Source of the DNA: Amoeboaphelidium protococcarum
Lineage: Eukaryota; Aphelidiomycota; Aphelidea
Length of the DNA: 64,000 bases
Assembly: GCA_023515745.1 (NCBI GenBank)
Contig: JALECJ010000007.1
Location: 372,001-436,000 of the forward strand
Direction: 5' to 3'
The notes under the pieces were generated by a model. That model ran no database searches. It was not told the origin of the DNA and saw only the letters and a program-made list of their open reading frames with translations. The translations under genes and the position numbers were made by a program. The stretch's first letter is position 1. Each line of letters begins with the position of its first letter. Positions 1 through 13,477 of the stretch are shown in pieces.

Positions 1-3000
1 CTATTGAAAGTTGGTGACCCATCTCCTAGTGTATCTGCTCAAGTTATGCTGAGCATCGGAGAACTGGCTGCCATTGGTCGTGAGAGTATGGCGAAATACT
101 TACCGCAGCTGATGCCTGTGCTTATTGATACTATTCAAGACTAATCTTCTGTTGGTAAACGTGAATCAGCTCTGAAATGTCTCGGATAGATTGCTGCCAA
201 CTGTCCTTATGTTGTTTAGCCTTATTTCCAGCACCCTTAATTGCTGCCTCTGTTACTGAACATTCTCCAATCCGAATCTGTTCATTCGATTAGGATACAG
301 ACTATGCGAGTTCTTGGTATTTTGGGAGCATTAGATCCGTATCGACATCGTATGAATTAGAATAGTGTTGAGGATGCTGTGGATCTGCGTAGTATGGCTG
401 AGGTTGATGCTCTGCAGTTACAAACTCCGTCGTAGAATGAAGATTACTACTCGTAAATTGCCGTGAACTCGCTGATTAAGATCCTTAATGATTCTACACT
501 TACTGTTCATCACACTGCCGTAATCTAAGGTCTTATTTACATTATCAAGTCTCTTGGTTTCAAGAGTGTCTCCCTGCTGCCTATTATTATGCCACCGTTC
601 TTGACCATGATGCGCAATGCTCCATAAGGCCTGTTGGAGTTTTATATTCAGCAACTTGGAGCACTGGTCAGTGTTGTTAAGTAGCATATTCGCAATTACT
701 TGGTGGACATATTGGATATGGTAAAATTATATTGGGGACCAAATGGAAATGTTTAGCTCACTATTCTCACTCTCATTGAGTCTATTGCTATGGCTTTGGA
801 TACGGAGTTTCGCATATATCTACCAAAATTACTAGGCCATATGCTGCAGATGCTCGAGGTGGACAGGTCAGAAAGACGTGTCGTGGCACTCAAAGTGTTA
901 CACGCTCTTGTTGTTTTTGGCTCAAGTGTGGAGGATTATCTAAGTCTGATCATGCCTGCTTTGTTATAGTGCGCCGAGAAGGAGGATGAGCCTATAATGC
1001 TGAGAAAATCTTGTATTATTACTATTGGCAAGCTGTCTAAGAATGCGAATATTTAAGAGTATGCTGCTAGGATTGTTCATTCGATGGAGCGCATTTTGTT
1101 GTCTCCGAATACAGTGGCGGAATTGAAGACACCTGTGATTGATGCTCTGTGTGCCGTTATGTATTAGCTAAGGCTGAATTTTGTTGTGTTTGTGCCATCC
1201 ATCAATAAGATACTGAAGTAGCAGCGTATTGTGCATCCTAATTATACGCTTCTTGTATAGAAATTGATAAAGAAGGAGCCGCTGCCTCAAGAGTTTGGAG
1301 CTGATGCAGATAATGATCAAAACACGGAAGATGTATCTGTAGCGGACTCTAATCTTACCAAGAAGCTTCCTGTGAATCAGATGCACTTGAAGAAGGCTTG
1401 GGAGACGGGTCAACGCTCAGCCAAGGAGGATTGGTAGGAATGGCTACGTAGATTGTCAGTAGAATTGCTTAAAGAGTCTCCTTCTCATGCATTGAGAGCT
1501 TGTGCAAGTCTTGCAAGTTCTTATCATCCTCTAGCTAGTTGGCTTTTTAATGCTGCTTTCACTTCATGTTGGAGTGAGTTGTATGATTAGTTGCAAGATG
1601 AATTGGTGCGGGCAATTGAAAGCGCTCTTACCTCACCTACAGTTCCTCCTGAGGTGGTTTAAATCCTTCTGAATTTGACTGAGTTCATGGAGCACGATGA
1701 GAAAATTCTGCCAATCGACTCAAAGCTGCTCGGCAATGTAGCCGCCAAGTTTCATGCTTATGCCAAGGCTTTGCACATGAAGGAGAATGAGTTTATCAAT
1801 GATCCGTTGCCAGAGACTGTAGAAGCCCTGATATCGATTAATAATCAGCTACAGTAGCCAGATAGTGCGACTGGTCTGTTGAAGTTTGTACAGCAGAAAC
1901 ACAATATGGAGTTGAAGGAGGCCTGGTATGAGAGTTTGTAGCGCTGGGATCTTGCATTGGAGTCTTACGAGAAGAGCGATAGTGCAGACATAAAGAAGAA
2001 TCCTAGTATCGTGCTGGGAAGATTAAGATGTTTACATGCATTAGGTGAATGGGATAAGTTGAACGATATTGCGCAATAGTAGTTTTATGTTGTGGACGAT
2101 TCAACCAAGAGAACTTTGTCCCCACTGGCGACTGCCGCTGCATGGGGTCTTAAGTAATGGCAGTTGATGGATGATTATGTGCAGTATATGAAGCCAGATT
2201 CACCTGATGCCACCTTCTTCAAAGTTATTCTGGCTATAAAGAGGGATGATCATGATGCAGCTTAGATGTACATTGACAAGACTAGAGATTTTCTTGATTC
2301 CGAAATTAAGGCTCTGGTGGGTGAAAGCTATTCTCGAGCATACAATGGAATTGTTAGAATTCAGATCCTGTCCGAATTGGAAGAAATTTTGGTGTATAAG
2401 AAATTTCAAGACATCCCTGAACGTTAGGCGGTGATAAAGAAGGCTTGGTCTGAGCGTTTGAAGGGATGTTAGAGAAACTTGGATATTTGGCAGAGAGTGT
2501 TGAGAGTGCGCGGCTTGGTACTGGATCCTAAGGATGACGTTGAGATTTACGTCAAGTACGCCAATCTATGCCGCAAGAGTGGGCGTAATAAGTTGGCAGA
2601 CAATATTTATGTGGATTAGTTGGGCGCCAATAAGGCTAATCCTTCTGATATAAACAGTACCAATCCTATTGTCACGTATAATTATTTGAAGCATATTTGG
2701 GAATCTAGTCATTCTAATGCGACGTTCAGTCATATGAAGTAGCTTGCTGTTACCATGACTGGGCTTTACCAAGGCAAGCTGAAGGGATCAATGGCCACGG
2801 AGTAGCACATCTTTGCTTCAGATATCAATGCTCAACTTCTTGCACGTTGTCACTTAAAGCTGGGCCAGTGGCAACATCATTTGGATGATACATGGAGTTC
2901 TAAGAATGTACACTCTATTCTCAGAAATTATGAAGAAGCTACTAAGCTGGACCCTCAGTGGTATAAAGCTTGGCATACGTTTGCACTTGCCAATTTCGAG

Positions 3001-5199
3001 GTGGCCTCTTTGATGGAAAAGGCACCTGAGCTCATCAAGTCTAGTTCTGCCGGTACTCAATAATCAGTATCGTAGTCTGGCATAAATTTGTATGTTGTGC
3101 AGGCCATTCAAGGCTTCTTCCGTTCGATTTCTCTGTCGAAAGGCAATTCTCTACAAGATACTCTTAGACTTCTTACATTGTGGTTTAAGCACGGTCATCT
3201 GCCTGAAGTGTACAAGAGTATCATGAATGGTATTGAAAGTGTGAGTATTGATACATGGCTGCAAGTGATACCACAACTGATTGCGAGAATCCACACACCT
3301 AGTGAAGATGTTCGTAAATTGAACCATTATCTGCTGACAGAGATTGGAAAAGCTCATCCACAAGCCTTGGTCTATAGTTTGACTGTGGCATCCAAGTCTC
3401 AAAGTATCCCACGTAGAAATGCCGCACTCATGATCATGGACAAGATGAGACATCATAGCTCTAGGCTGGTTGAGTAAGCACTATTGGTTAGTCAAGAGTT
3501 GATCAGAGTGTCAATTCTATGGCATGAGATGTGGCATGAAGCTCTTGAAGATGCATCTAGGCTGTATTTTGGAGAGCACAATGTGCAGGGTATGTTTGAG
3601 AAACTAGAGCCACTTCATGCAATGTTGGAGAATGGTGGAGAGACTTTGCGTGAAGTATCGTTTTTGTAGTGCTTTGGACGTGACCTGCAAGAGGCAGCTG
3701 AATGGTGCCGCAAATTCAAGTAGAGCGGTGTGGAGAATGACATTAATCAGGCCTGGGATTTGTATTATTCTATATTCCGTAGAATTAATAAGTAGCTTCC
3801 ATAGTTGACCACTCTTGAATTGCAATATGTTTCTCCTAAGCTGCTGAATGCTACCGATTTGGAATTGGCTATCCCTGGTACTTACAAGAGTGGTGACGCT
3901 GTGGTGAGAATCAAGTCGTTCGCCCCTAGTCTATCTGTGATCACTTCAAAGTAAAGACCAAGAAAATTGACTATTGTTGGCAGCGATGGCAAACAGTATC
4001 AGTATCTGCTGAAAGGCCACGAGGATTTGCGTTAGGACGAGAGAGTCATGCAGTTGTTCGGTCTGGTTAACACGCTCCTAATGACTGATCCTGAGACTTA
4101 CAAGCGTCATCTTGCAATTCAAAGATATCCTGTCATCCCTCTATCTCCAAACTCAGGTCTTATTGGTTGGGTTCCTAATTGTGACACTCTGCATAGTCTC
4201 ATTAGAGATTATCGTGAGGGAAGAAAGGTGCTGCTTAACATTGAACATCGTCTGATGCTGCAAATGGCACCTGACTATGATAACTTGTCCCTGATGCAGA
4301 AGATTGAGGTTTTCTAATATGCACTTGAGCAGACCACTGGATAGGATTTGTAGAAGGTGTTATGGTTAAAGAGTAGCAGTTCGGAGTCATGGCTCGATAG
4401 AAGAACTAATTATGTCCGCTCACTGGCTGTTATGTCCATTGTCGGTTACATTCTCGGACTTGGTGATAGACATCCTTCTAATCTCATGTTGGACAAGTAC
4501 AGCGGCAAGATTATTCATATTGATTTTGGTGACTGCTTTGAGGTGGCAATGTAGAGAGATAAGTTTCCGGAGAAGATTCCATTCAGACTCACCCGCATGT
4601 TGATAAATGCCATGGAGGTGTCTGGTATTGAAGGATCGTTCAGGTCGACGGCGGAGAATGTGATGCGTGTAGTGCGTGAAAGTAAAGATAGTCTCATGGC
4701 GGTGCTAGAAGCTTTTGTTCATGATCCACTGATTAATTGGAGACTGTTTGGTAACGTCAGCGTGGCAGACAGTAATAATAACAATAACAAATAGATGACC
4801 GATAAAGATCAGGACGGTGATTATGGTGGAAGTGGTGGTATTCAAGAGGAGGGTGATGAGGATGACTTTTTTGATGATGTCACCCAGGCTATGGGATCTA
4901 TGAGGTAGAAATCATTACGAGCTAATGCTGGTGCTGCTATAGGAGGCGGCGGTCCCGGTCATGAATCAATGCAGGATGGAGATATGGCTGCCGATAAAGG
5001 TAAATAGAAACCAGAAGTGTTAAATGCCAAGGCTGTGGCTGTTATTAAACGTGTCCAGAATAAGCTCACTGGTAAAGATTTCAAGACGCTGGATGGTGCC
5101 GCGTTAGAAGTTGAGGCTCAGATTGAGAAGCTGATCTAATAAGCGACCGCAATCGAGAACCTGTGCCAGTGTTACATTGGTTGGTGTCCGTTCTGGTGA
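1..5199 (+). CDS. TOR: Target of rapamycin (TOR) PIKK serine/threonine kinase, 5'-truncated by window edge
   Basis: About 1732 codons are visible in one open frame without an intron; the N-terminal HEAT region lies left of the window. TOR is the catalytic subunit of TORC1/TORC2, coupling nutrients to growth. Order: HEAT repeats (to about 1700 nt), FAT domain, FRB domain (about 3490-3790; ASRLYFGE and NQAWDLYY keep the Ser and Trp that contact FKBP12-rapamycin), then the PI3K-like kinase core with GHEDLRQDERVMQ, the catalytic loop GLGDRHPSN and HIDFGDCFE. It ends in a FATC motif, [11 protein letters not shown], followed by TGA. Dozens of in-frame TAA/TAG codons fall at glutamine positions, for instance TAG at 4033 in DLRQDE. 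A longer than usual Asn/Gly/Asp-rich insert lies between kinase and FATC (about 4755-5030). An AATAAA follows near 5269. Identity is very secure. Confidence 0.97.
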
Positions 5200-5390
5200 A
5201 TATTACTGAATCGAACAAGATTGTTGAAGTTGTATATTGGCTTAAAGTGATATTATTGGTGAAATTGTAATAAAGTTTGTAAATGATACTCTTTGTCCAT
5301 CGATTATATTACTGAAAGTTGAAATCTATAGCAGACGCGCAACTATTCGGAAATTAAAATAAAAAGCTCATGATTATCCATTAAAACACT

Positions 5391-6410
5391 TCATGAAGTC
5401 AGAATCTATAACAGCTAGAGATATTTCTAGGAGGTCTTTTCAATGACTTCTTGAGGCAACTTGATCGCAGTCTTCTTGTCAAAATTAACACTGGTGAGAT
5501 AATCACGCACAAACTACTTGTCAAATGAAGCCTGATCACGCCCAGGCTAATACGACTCCAAAGGCCAAAATCTACTAGAGTCTGGTGTCAATACTTCATC
5601 CACAAGATATAGCTATTAGGTTATCGGATCAACTCCAAACTCAAACTTTGTGTCTGCAATAATGCTTCCTTTCGAAATGGCATACTCGCTAGCTGCAGTG
5701 TAAATCTTAAGTGCGGCATCTTTCACGCGCTGTGCCAACTCAGCACCGACATCACGCTGCATTGTACTAAATGACACATTAATATCCTTACCTCCAACTT
5801 CAGCTTTAGTACTAGGGGTAAACAATGGCTCAGGCAGTTTATCGCAGAGTTGTAAACCATCTGGCAGGTTTTTAATCTCTTCAGGAATATCGGCGTTGCT
5901 TACTTCAGTTTAACTAGAACGTGAGCGAACGTAGTCCTTGTACGCAGATCCAGCCAGATATCCTCTACAGATGGCCTCAAAGGGTATCACGTTGAGCTTC
6001 TTAACCACCAAAACAGACTTCGGATTGATATTGCATGATTAAGACTGTGAAGATTGTATAAACTCTTTAAACACAGCGGGCATCTCGTTTACATCCGCAG
6101 TGATTAAATGATGTCTTACCGCTGGACTACCATCAATAGGTAGCGAAGATACTTATGATGATTATGATGCAACTCCCTTATTAATAAGCGGTCCTTGTAA
6201 TAAACCACGCTTCTCCAATAACTTGAACCAGAAAATACTTATGCTAGTCAATACCTCTCCCTTACGCGGTATCTCAGCGTCTAATACGACATCAAATGCA
6301 GATATTCTGTTAGACGTGACCATCAACAATAGATCTTTATACGCGTCATCATCGCTAGCATACAGCTACCTTACCTTTCCTTACGATATACATTTAACAC
6401 CCATAGTCAT
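5391..6410 (-). CDS. ADE1: SAICAR synthase (phosphoribosylaminoimidazole-succinocarboxamide synthase)
   Basis: 339 residues, no intron, start ATG at 6410, TGA at 5391. The enzyme ligates aspartate to CAIR with ATP in de novo purine synthesis. Visible motifs are the N-terminal GKVR nucleotide-loop equivalent (QGKVRQLYASD), [33 protein letters not shown] and [14 protein letters not shown], all in the family order. Length matches the monofunctional fungal Ade1 type (about 306 residues) rather than the bifunctional animal enzyme. Several TAA/TAG codons lie in frame; for example two adjacent ones give Gln-Gln before LYLVDEV. Presence of purine synthesis argues against the classical ciliates such as Tetrahymena, from which this pathway is thought to be missing. 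The gene is convergent with TOR. Confidence 0.95.
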
Positions 6411-6659
6411 TATGTAATCGCTCCTCTATATGATCTTTTACAGGATGAAATTAAGTTTTAATCACAGAATCTAATCGCGAACTGAATGTGGAAAGATGTG
6501 GACAGAAAACGTCCGATCAAGTGGACAAAAGTTCTATAATCAAGACTAACAACACTATGAAGATAATTAAGTTTTTACTATAATATGTAAACTAATTTAT
6601 TCAATACTTTATTATAATTACTTATTATAGATAGAGGACAGCCTGAATCTAATGTAAAA

Positions 6660-9600
6660 TCAACGCCTGCCCGGCACTCCACAAATCTTCATAATCTCAA
6701 CGACGGTACGATCCAAGCTGTGACAATCAACTGAGAAATCAGCGTCACACGGCACATTTTACACTTGTGATATCTGGAGATCGAACTTTGGCACAGGATC
6801 ATTAAGCGGAACAATGTTCACAGTCTAAGTCATAAGAGCCTTCTGTGTCAGCTTATAGATTATACTACTGTACGCCAGGCCGGGTGATGAGAATCCCACG
6901 GCGGGAATGCCCAGATGAGCACCGATGATAAATGCCAATCCACCGCCCATAGAGTGTCCGGTCAACATCACCTTAGTAGACGAGCCAATAACATTATCTC
7001 TTGGATCTTTGAATATAGGTCGATTGGTAAATGGAATCTTAAAAATGGATAGCGCTCCATCTTACTCCTGGTCAGACCCATCACCATACAGTTTATCTCT
7101 CACCCTGTCTCTCAAAGTTTCGTGCTTGTCATCGACTACACGCGTGACAATCTTTTCCATCTCTCCCCAGTAAATCAGATTAGGATAACTAGCAAAATTG
7201 GATATAAGTGCCACTGTATAGCTAACAGTCTATACAGGCCACAGATTAATCAGAGTACCGAAATAGGAACTAGATTGCAGCAGGAACGGTGTAAACCACA
7301 GGTACAAATCTTAAAATATATCCTCCAGATTCTGCGTACCTCTAATGGCAATAACAGACACGTTAGTTCGCTGGTGTCTAAATTCGATAAATCTAACACC
7401 GGTCACAACCTCGATGTTGCTGTAATTCTGCGCAGTTCTGTTAAATCCTGGTGGTTGATCACGAATACTTGGTCCCAGATTGTACAAGCCCACATCCCAT
7501 GCATCCAACTACGGATCTAATCTAATTCTCTCCAGTGCCGCCTCTCGAGTCTACTGATACGCTGCCATGGACATTATGCCAAGATCTGTAAGTGTAAGAT
7601 CTTCTCTCGTATACTTCAGCGTGCACATTGGAGTGGAACTGTAAAATGTGGCATTAGATCTTGAATTCAACAAGCTTTGGGCATTACTAGTGACCGGTGG
7701 TGTACCTCTAAGGAGATCCAAAAATTGCTTATTAGCATCTTCTTCACGAGATTAGAAATTTGCATTTATAATTCCAGCGGCAATACTTCCAACAAAACAC
7801 AATAAGAGCATTACCAATATAATGCAAGCGTTCCTTGATGCACGCTTCTTACTGCGCTCTTGAACACGCAACATATCTTTATGACTCCAATACCATTTAC
7901 CTTCGCGGTAATCCAATTCATAAATAGCCAGAATGAGAGATGCAGTGAAGGTGAAAGATCTAAAATAGTATTATCCGTAGACTGCTACAGATAGTTGAGC
8001 ACACTGCACGAGGAACATTATGGGCGATCTGATATATCTAGGCATCGGGAAGATGAAGGACAGGTCTTTCAGTATCGTGAGGCCAAAAAACGCGGCGCAT
8101 ATATTGATCATTTTCTACACTGGGATATCGGATAGATGACGTGCTGCTGGAGGCTTGTTACCATCATAAGATCGAACATCAGTCAAGTCCATGTACATCA
8201 GTGCGACAAACCCGGTGGCAAACAGTAAGGCTCTGAAGACAAAAACCAGCAGCACCTGAGGGAAGCATCTCTCTCCATAAAAGTGACCATCCCACTCTGA
8301 ACCATGCGGAGATTGGGGACTCTATTAAGAGGAGTGGTTGAGTAGATTATCTGAACTGCTATTCTTATTCAGATCACTGTTGCTGCTGATGCCAACCATC
8401 CCACTCTCAGTACTACCAACCAAAGTCTCTTCACTGTCATTCTAAAGTAACTAAAGAGGTGACTAAGACTATAAATGTTACTGCTGCGACTTCTTCTTCC
8501 CAAAGCAACAGTACAACACCCTGCGTCTATACCTGATCACAAAGGCGATAAAGGCCAGCGAAAGACAGACAATCTCAACAATCAGATCAGGTCGGAACAA
8601 TGTGAATATATTGGATGCTACAGCGATACACGCGGACCACACCACAACTCTCTCCATCCAGACATCGACTAGATTCCTACCCAGATCATTACCAGTCGAT
8701 GCCAGATAGGCGACCAGCATCTGAGGCAGAACGAGTTCATTCCCGAAAGCGCCCATAAATATGTTCTTGATAAAGTTCAAAAATCTCAATATACGTCTAG
8801 CCCAATTGACCAATATGATAAATGCAGCAGATACAATGGTGAGCAGGGCACAGAACACGTTGATGATAGTCCAATACCCATAGATGGCAGCCACAGTGAT
8901 CAGCGGTGCACCAACAAATATAAGAATCGACAAAATCAGAAAAGTAATCTTAAAAAAGGTGAGCCATGAATGAGGATCATCATACTCTACAGGTTTACCA
9001 GTCGCCTTGGTATAAATCCAATCGATCCACCTCACATAGAACATATCCCGCCGTCCACCACCAAACTTTTGCAGCCACACCAGACGCATCAATCTAATCA
9101 CAGTGCCCAGCAATGAACGATAGAAGGCGAACAGAATGGATGAGAAGAAGGTGAATGCCAGCACTACAATGTAAATGACACCAGATGTCTAGAAGGCGAC
9201 GTAGCCAACATTCACAAAGATACAGATGGTGATGCAGGTGATAAAAGAAAATCCAGACAGAAGATAAAACACCTCAAATAGCTTCACCAGACCAGAGAGT
9301 ACAACATCCCTAGAAATTACGACACTTGGTCCAAAAAAAGTTTCGCCATTAGCATCAGATCCATCACTATTGTTATTATTGTCACCACCATCATCACCAC
9401 CGGAATTGAGCTTAGCCTTACCATCTTAATCATAGTACAGAGATTAGGCTTAACTGTCCATAGAGCCAGATTTAATTCGCCCAAATACTCGAGTGCTTGC
9501 CGGCGAGCTTATAATTTCATTCAATTCATCAGTGAAGCCTCTGTCAATATGAAGTGGAGCAGGCTTGACTAAGGGAAGCGATGAAGCAGAAGATGATGAT

Positions 9601-9734
9601 TAGACAGGTAAAATGTCATCATTACTATTCTTATTAGTATTATTACTATTACCAGCAGTGGATATCTATTAATCATTAGTAGATGGATCGCGCTTCCAAC
9701 CGGATCGGAAACTGCTACTAAAAACTCTCGTCAT
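6660..9734 (-). CDS. Multi-pass membrane protein with C-terminal class-3 lipase domain
   Basis: 1024 residues in one uninterrupted frame, start ATG at 9734, TGA at 6660. Residues 1-145 are a low-complexity Ser/Asn/Asp tail. Next come many hydrophobic segments (about residues 150-420, for example LTFFKITFLILSILIFVGA, and a second group about 490-610). The C-terminal 250-300 residues form an alpha/beta-hydrolase of the class-3 lipase family: VIAIRGTQ precedes the nucleophile elbow GHSMGGG (Ser near residue 928), followed by the acidic residue in VPLNDPVP and the His in VDCHSLDRT, so the Ser-Asp-His triad is complete. Diacylglycerol lipases (Sn1-specific) have a similar membrane-plus-lipase plan but only about four membrane segments, so acyl-glycerol hydrolysis is likely while the exact substrate is unknown. 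Confidence 0.85.
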
Positions 9735-10081
9735 CAGAGCCAAGATTTATACAAAGCCTTTCTAACGACTAGTTGCAAATCAAAGCAATAATAAAATGCA
9801 ATTATGCAGTGTGTATCACAAGAAATTATACAGAGCGAAAGAGAAACAACAAACCAGATGTTGTTACTTAATCAAGGAGATTTAAAAGAGAAATTCAGAC
9901 CGCGTTCAGGGGCTATTTTGACCGATCCAACGAGCCACACAAGGGGCTCTACGCAGACGGTTTACAATTGTCTTCGACAGGCATCGCTGAAGATATTAGA
10001 ACTAAGCAGACTAGGCTGTGTTAAAAAATCAATCGAAAGCATTAGCTACCTTTTAGATAATTCATACTGAAATAACTGAGA
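9735..10081. other. Intergenic region between divergent genes
   Basis: 347 bp between the lipase start and the first ATG of the Cys-rich membrane protein. The plus strand stays open in the frame of that gene all the way back without an ATG, and no TGTAG-type acceptor is present, so no upstream exon can be supported. Probably holds both promoters. Confidence 0.4.
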
Positions 10082-10843
10082 ATGGACTTGCAAATAATTG
10101 AAGCTAAAGCTGTTCGCGATTATGGGATATTCAATGGCACTCATAGCTTGGAGCCTTGCTATGAAAAGTTGGACGCTTGCGAAGAGAAGTGCACCTCGCA
10201 GGATAAGTTCGCTTTCGATAACTCCTGCCTCTTAACACAGAGAGATGGATTCTATAGCACTACTGCGCGCTGTTGGTGTCTGGACAAGGAGAATGGGGTG
10301 AAGCCGGTGCCATAGATCATGCCAGAACTTCAATCTTATTGCTTCACGAAATCTCTGAGATATGATCACGGTCGCCCTACTTTTGCTGATTGTAACTATA
10401 TGCAGACGGGCACGGTTAAAGTGCTATCTGCATCGGCTTCTTATCTTCAGCCTGATAACTTTCTGGTTGGTTTTGTGTCTTAGGGATTTTTGTCTAATGG
10501 GACGCGCTTGGAGTACAACGTTGGTGTTCAGTGTTAGAAGAGTGAACAGGCTTGCAGTGAATTTTGTTAGGATTTAGGCCTGGATTGGGACATTGATGTA
10601 TGTCGTCCGCGTAATTACTTTCTGATGCCTGACTTTATGGGCGGCGAGTATAATAAGGTCATTAGTTCATGCAATTGTGTCAATGGAGCATCTGGACATT
10701 TACAAACTATTGCAGGACATGGGCTGGATCCTGCAGCGATACTCATTGCCATGTTTGTGATTCCCCTAGTAGTATTCATAATAATTATGATACTAGCTGG
10801 AAAGATTAGAAGACTTCAGTACGTGTCTAGTCTGAAGATTTGA
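10082..10843 (+). CDS. Cys-rich single-pass membrane protein, unknown function
   Basis: 253 residues with TAG=Gln, TGA at 10841. The N-terminal three quarters is rich in cysteine, often in short pairs (CEEKC, CWC, CSEFC, CNC), with NGT sites, as expected for an extracellular disulfide-bonded region. A strong membrane anchor (ILIAMFVIPLVVFIIIMILA, near residues 218-237) precedes a short basic tail (GKIRRLQYV). No signal peptide is visible after the chosen ATG. The frame is open upstream but has no earlier ATG, so the true 5' end is uncertain. I do not recognise a family; a type I cell-surface protein is the best description. Confidence 0.6.
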
Positions 10844-10955
10844 AATCGAAATAATTTTGGGTGAAGATATTAATTTTAATACATATGGAAATGAAAATAT
10901 TATTTTTCACCTTATGCACCTTAAGTGAGTTCTTTGCTTATACTACTGGCAACCA

Positions 10956-12587
10956 TCATTGCCATAATGACGCGTAATTTCCAACTAGACCGCATTGTAA
11001 AGGCCCACCTCCGCAAAATAATTGACTTCCCGAGGGATCAAATTCCATAGTGTATACAGCGTTCGGTATACTCTGACCGGAAAAGTGCTAATGATATATT
11101 CTATTCTATTCCAGATAACCACTTCCGGTCTGGAAATATTCTCCGCCATTGTCACCGCATTACTAAAACTTGCCACCTCTGATATCATACAACGATATTC
11201 TACCACAACCACCACCAATTAATAGAATATTGTTGTCTGGTGTCCATGTGAGTGATCGTACACCGTAATTATTATCACGCGACTCCACCGTCTTGATCAC
11301 TCCATCAGCGCATCGTGTATCGATAAATGATACATGGGATTGAGATCCTACTGCATATAATGTACTCGGATAAGAGCTATTTAATTGAGACTTGGTGTAT
11401 CTTCTACCAGACTGCCGAGCATAAAATCTCTATTGAGTACTATCTTGATTCGCAGTACCCAAAAGTTAATCATCAACTAAGGTTTTGGTGACAGAGAGGC
11501 ACACGGTTTCCTGGGAGTGCACAAGAGGCGACCGTGAAATACATTTCATTGTGGCAACATCCCACAGCTTGACTGACGCGTCCGTGGATAGAGTCATGAA
11601 CTACTGATTCCAGCGGTCATACTTTATATCTCTCACCTTGTCATTGTGTGCAAGATACAGCTTTTCAGATGCAACAACCGGATAATTGAATCGCCGCGAT
11701 AAATTGTTAGTGTTATCTCCAATATCATCATCAGGAGTGACATGTTGATTTTGACTTTCATAAATGTTATCTGGAATTTGGCACAATGCAATTTTCTAAT
11801 CTCTCCCACATGTTATAAAGTGCTTATCGCTGACGAAGCAGCTGCCAAATATAACATCGCTATGTCCAGACTTTTACTGATTAGTACCAAAGAGACACAA
11901 TGGTTCCAATGTCACGGCCGAGTATAATGCAATGTCTTTTGGGTCACTACCACTGGCTAGTAGAAATCTTCTGCTTGGATCGAGACTAATGGTTCTAACA
12001 CCACTACTAATTAAGGCAAAAGTATCATCAGGTCGAGATTGACGGCGCATCGGATCTTTGTTATTGGAGATTAAATCAATTTAAATTGGCGTCTGCAGGT
12101 TGTCCAGTGTATTTATAACCATGAGCTTGCTGCATTTTGTTCCAATTACTATATGACTGTCATTGATCCACTAGGAGGCGAATATCTTATCGCATTAAGT
12201 GCTCATGACATTTTCCAACTTTCTCTCCATCAGTGACTCTGAATAAGCATCACTAATAGTCCTTCGATATTCCGCATTTCTAGATATACTATGACGCTGA
12301 ACTTGGCCTCGCTTTCTTGCCCGAAGCAAATCACTAATTGATATCTCACTTTAATCATCATCGTAATCTGGAGCTTGCCAGTATGAGCTATTACTCACGA
12401 GATTATTACTATTCGCACTTGAGACATTTGATTGATGCCGTGGCCTGGAAAGACTGTTTAAACTTTTTGCGATAAGATCAGATTCTTGCTGATGATCTGC
12501 AGAAGATCGCGTCCCTGAAGCTAAAAGGGTGAGCTTCTAAAGAGCGCTAGTCATCTACTACGAATACTAGTGTAATATCGAAGGCAT
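10956..12587 (-). CDS. DCAF12: DCAF12-like WD40 protein (CRL4 substrate receptor)
   Basis: 543 residues, no intron, start ATG at 12587, TGA at 10956. DCAF12 proteins are WD40 substrate receptors of CUL4-DDB1 ubiquitin ligases. After a Ser-rich N-terminus (about 130 residues) the characteristic sequence appears: KLENVMSTQ then FASQWIND, IGTKC, SLDPSRRFLLASGS, CGRDQKIAL, VKLWDV, YAVGSQSHVSFIDTR, NYGVRSLTW, GRISLYDIRGGKF, and the terminal LVGNYASLW, which closely parallels the vertebrate ending GNYAGLW. The frame is littered with TAA/TAG, including pairs read as Gln-Gln. DCAF12 is typical of animals and some protists. Confidence 0.88.
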
Positions 12588-13477
12588 ACTTATATATTTT
12601 TCTGCTTTAAATTATAAAAGTATTAATCAATGGTGAAAGTCAAGTCATATAATTAGGTATCCAACTGGTCTGTGCGATGTAATGCTATATTTAAACATTT
12701 TGATCACATAGCGACACAAATACTGTAAATCAAATCAGAGAACTACAGTAGGAATGAACGGACTACTAATCAAGTACATAAAATACGGTTCTAATCATAC
12801 TTTTAAAATGCGAAGACTTTAGGTTTAGTATAATTTAGTGGGATCTATTGGCGTGATTGCATGGCCGAACCTGGGATGCGTGTTGCAGCCAGTTAGCCTA
12901 GTTCTATAATGTTCCTGCAGGATAGTGGCTTTAACTGAGAATGAGCCATCTCTAGCAGTTTGACTGGCAGACCTACAGCATAGATGAAAGCAATCCACGC
13001 AAGCTCATTGTGTGCGAACGACATTTCAAGGCTCCAACCAACCGTAAAAGTAATGTGCTACTTAGCTGGTTACCGACATTACCATTATCGCCACCACCTG
13101 TGTTGTTACTACAGCAATGACGCCTTCGATGCTTCCACTGGTGTTAATGAGTACAAAGATGAATTTGTGGTCAACCTGACATTAAATCGCAATACAATGC
13201 ACTTAGTGCCCAAGCTGTTTCTGCTGACTGACATGAACTCACTAACTGCTACCGGTACAACTAAACTTCCATATTAAACTTTGAGACACATAATTGAAAG
13301 ACACTTCAACTATGCTGGGCAGCTGCGAGAAACTCTGCCATTGCTTACGAAGCTCGTTTACCGCGATTTCCTGAGCCGCTTACCTCCTCTCTAAACTAAT
13401 CCAAGGGATTTCTCGTACTAACCAATTGCGCAATCTGACTCCTTTGAGTCAAGAGATCCGTACACGGTTGTTTTCAT
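12588..13477. other. Unresolved stretch, no confident gene
   Basis: 890 bp between the DCAF12-like start and the caspase-like gene. The plus strand is open from about 12984 to beyond 13470 (MKAIHASSLC at the start, HFNYAGQLRE later), and an upstream plus-strand frame (about 12940-13060) could be joined to it only with a CAG acceptor unlike the TGTAG seen elsewhere. On the minus strand a short open piece (about 13290-13440, IAQLVSTRNPLDQF) could be a further exon of the caspase-like gene. With one stop codon, long chance ORFs are common, so none is called. Confidence 0.3.

Noticed and set aside
1-5199. TOR and other genes as pseudogenes full of stop codons
   Set aside because: The interruptions are only TAA/TAG, fall at Gln positions, and never TGA over thousands of codons; catalytic motifs are intact.
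12940-13140. Plus-strand gene joined by a 46-nt intron ending CTACAG
   Set aside because: The acceptor breaks the TGTAG rule seen in 13 introns, and the product matches no known protein.
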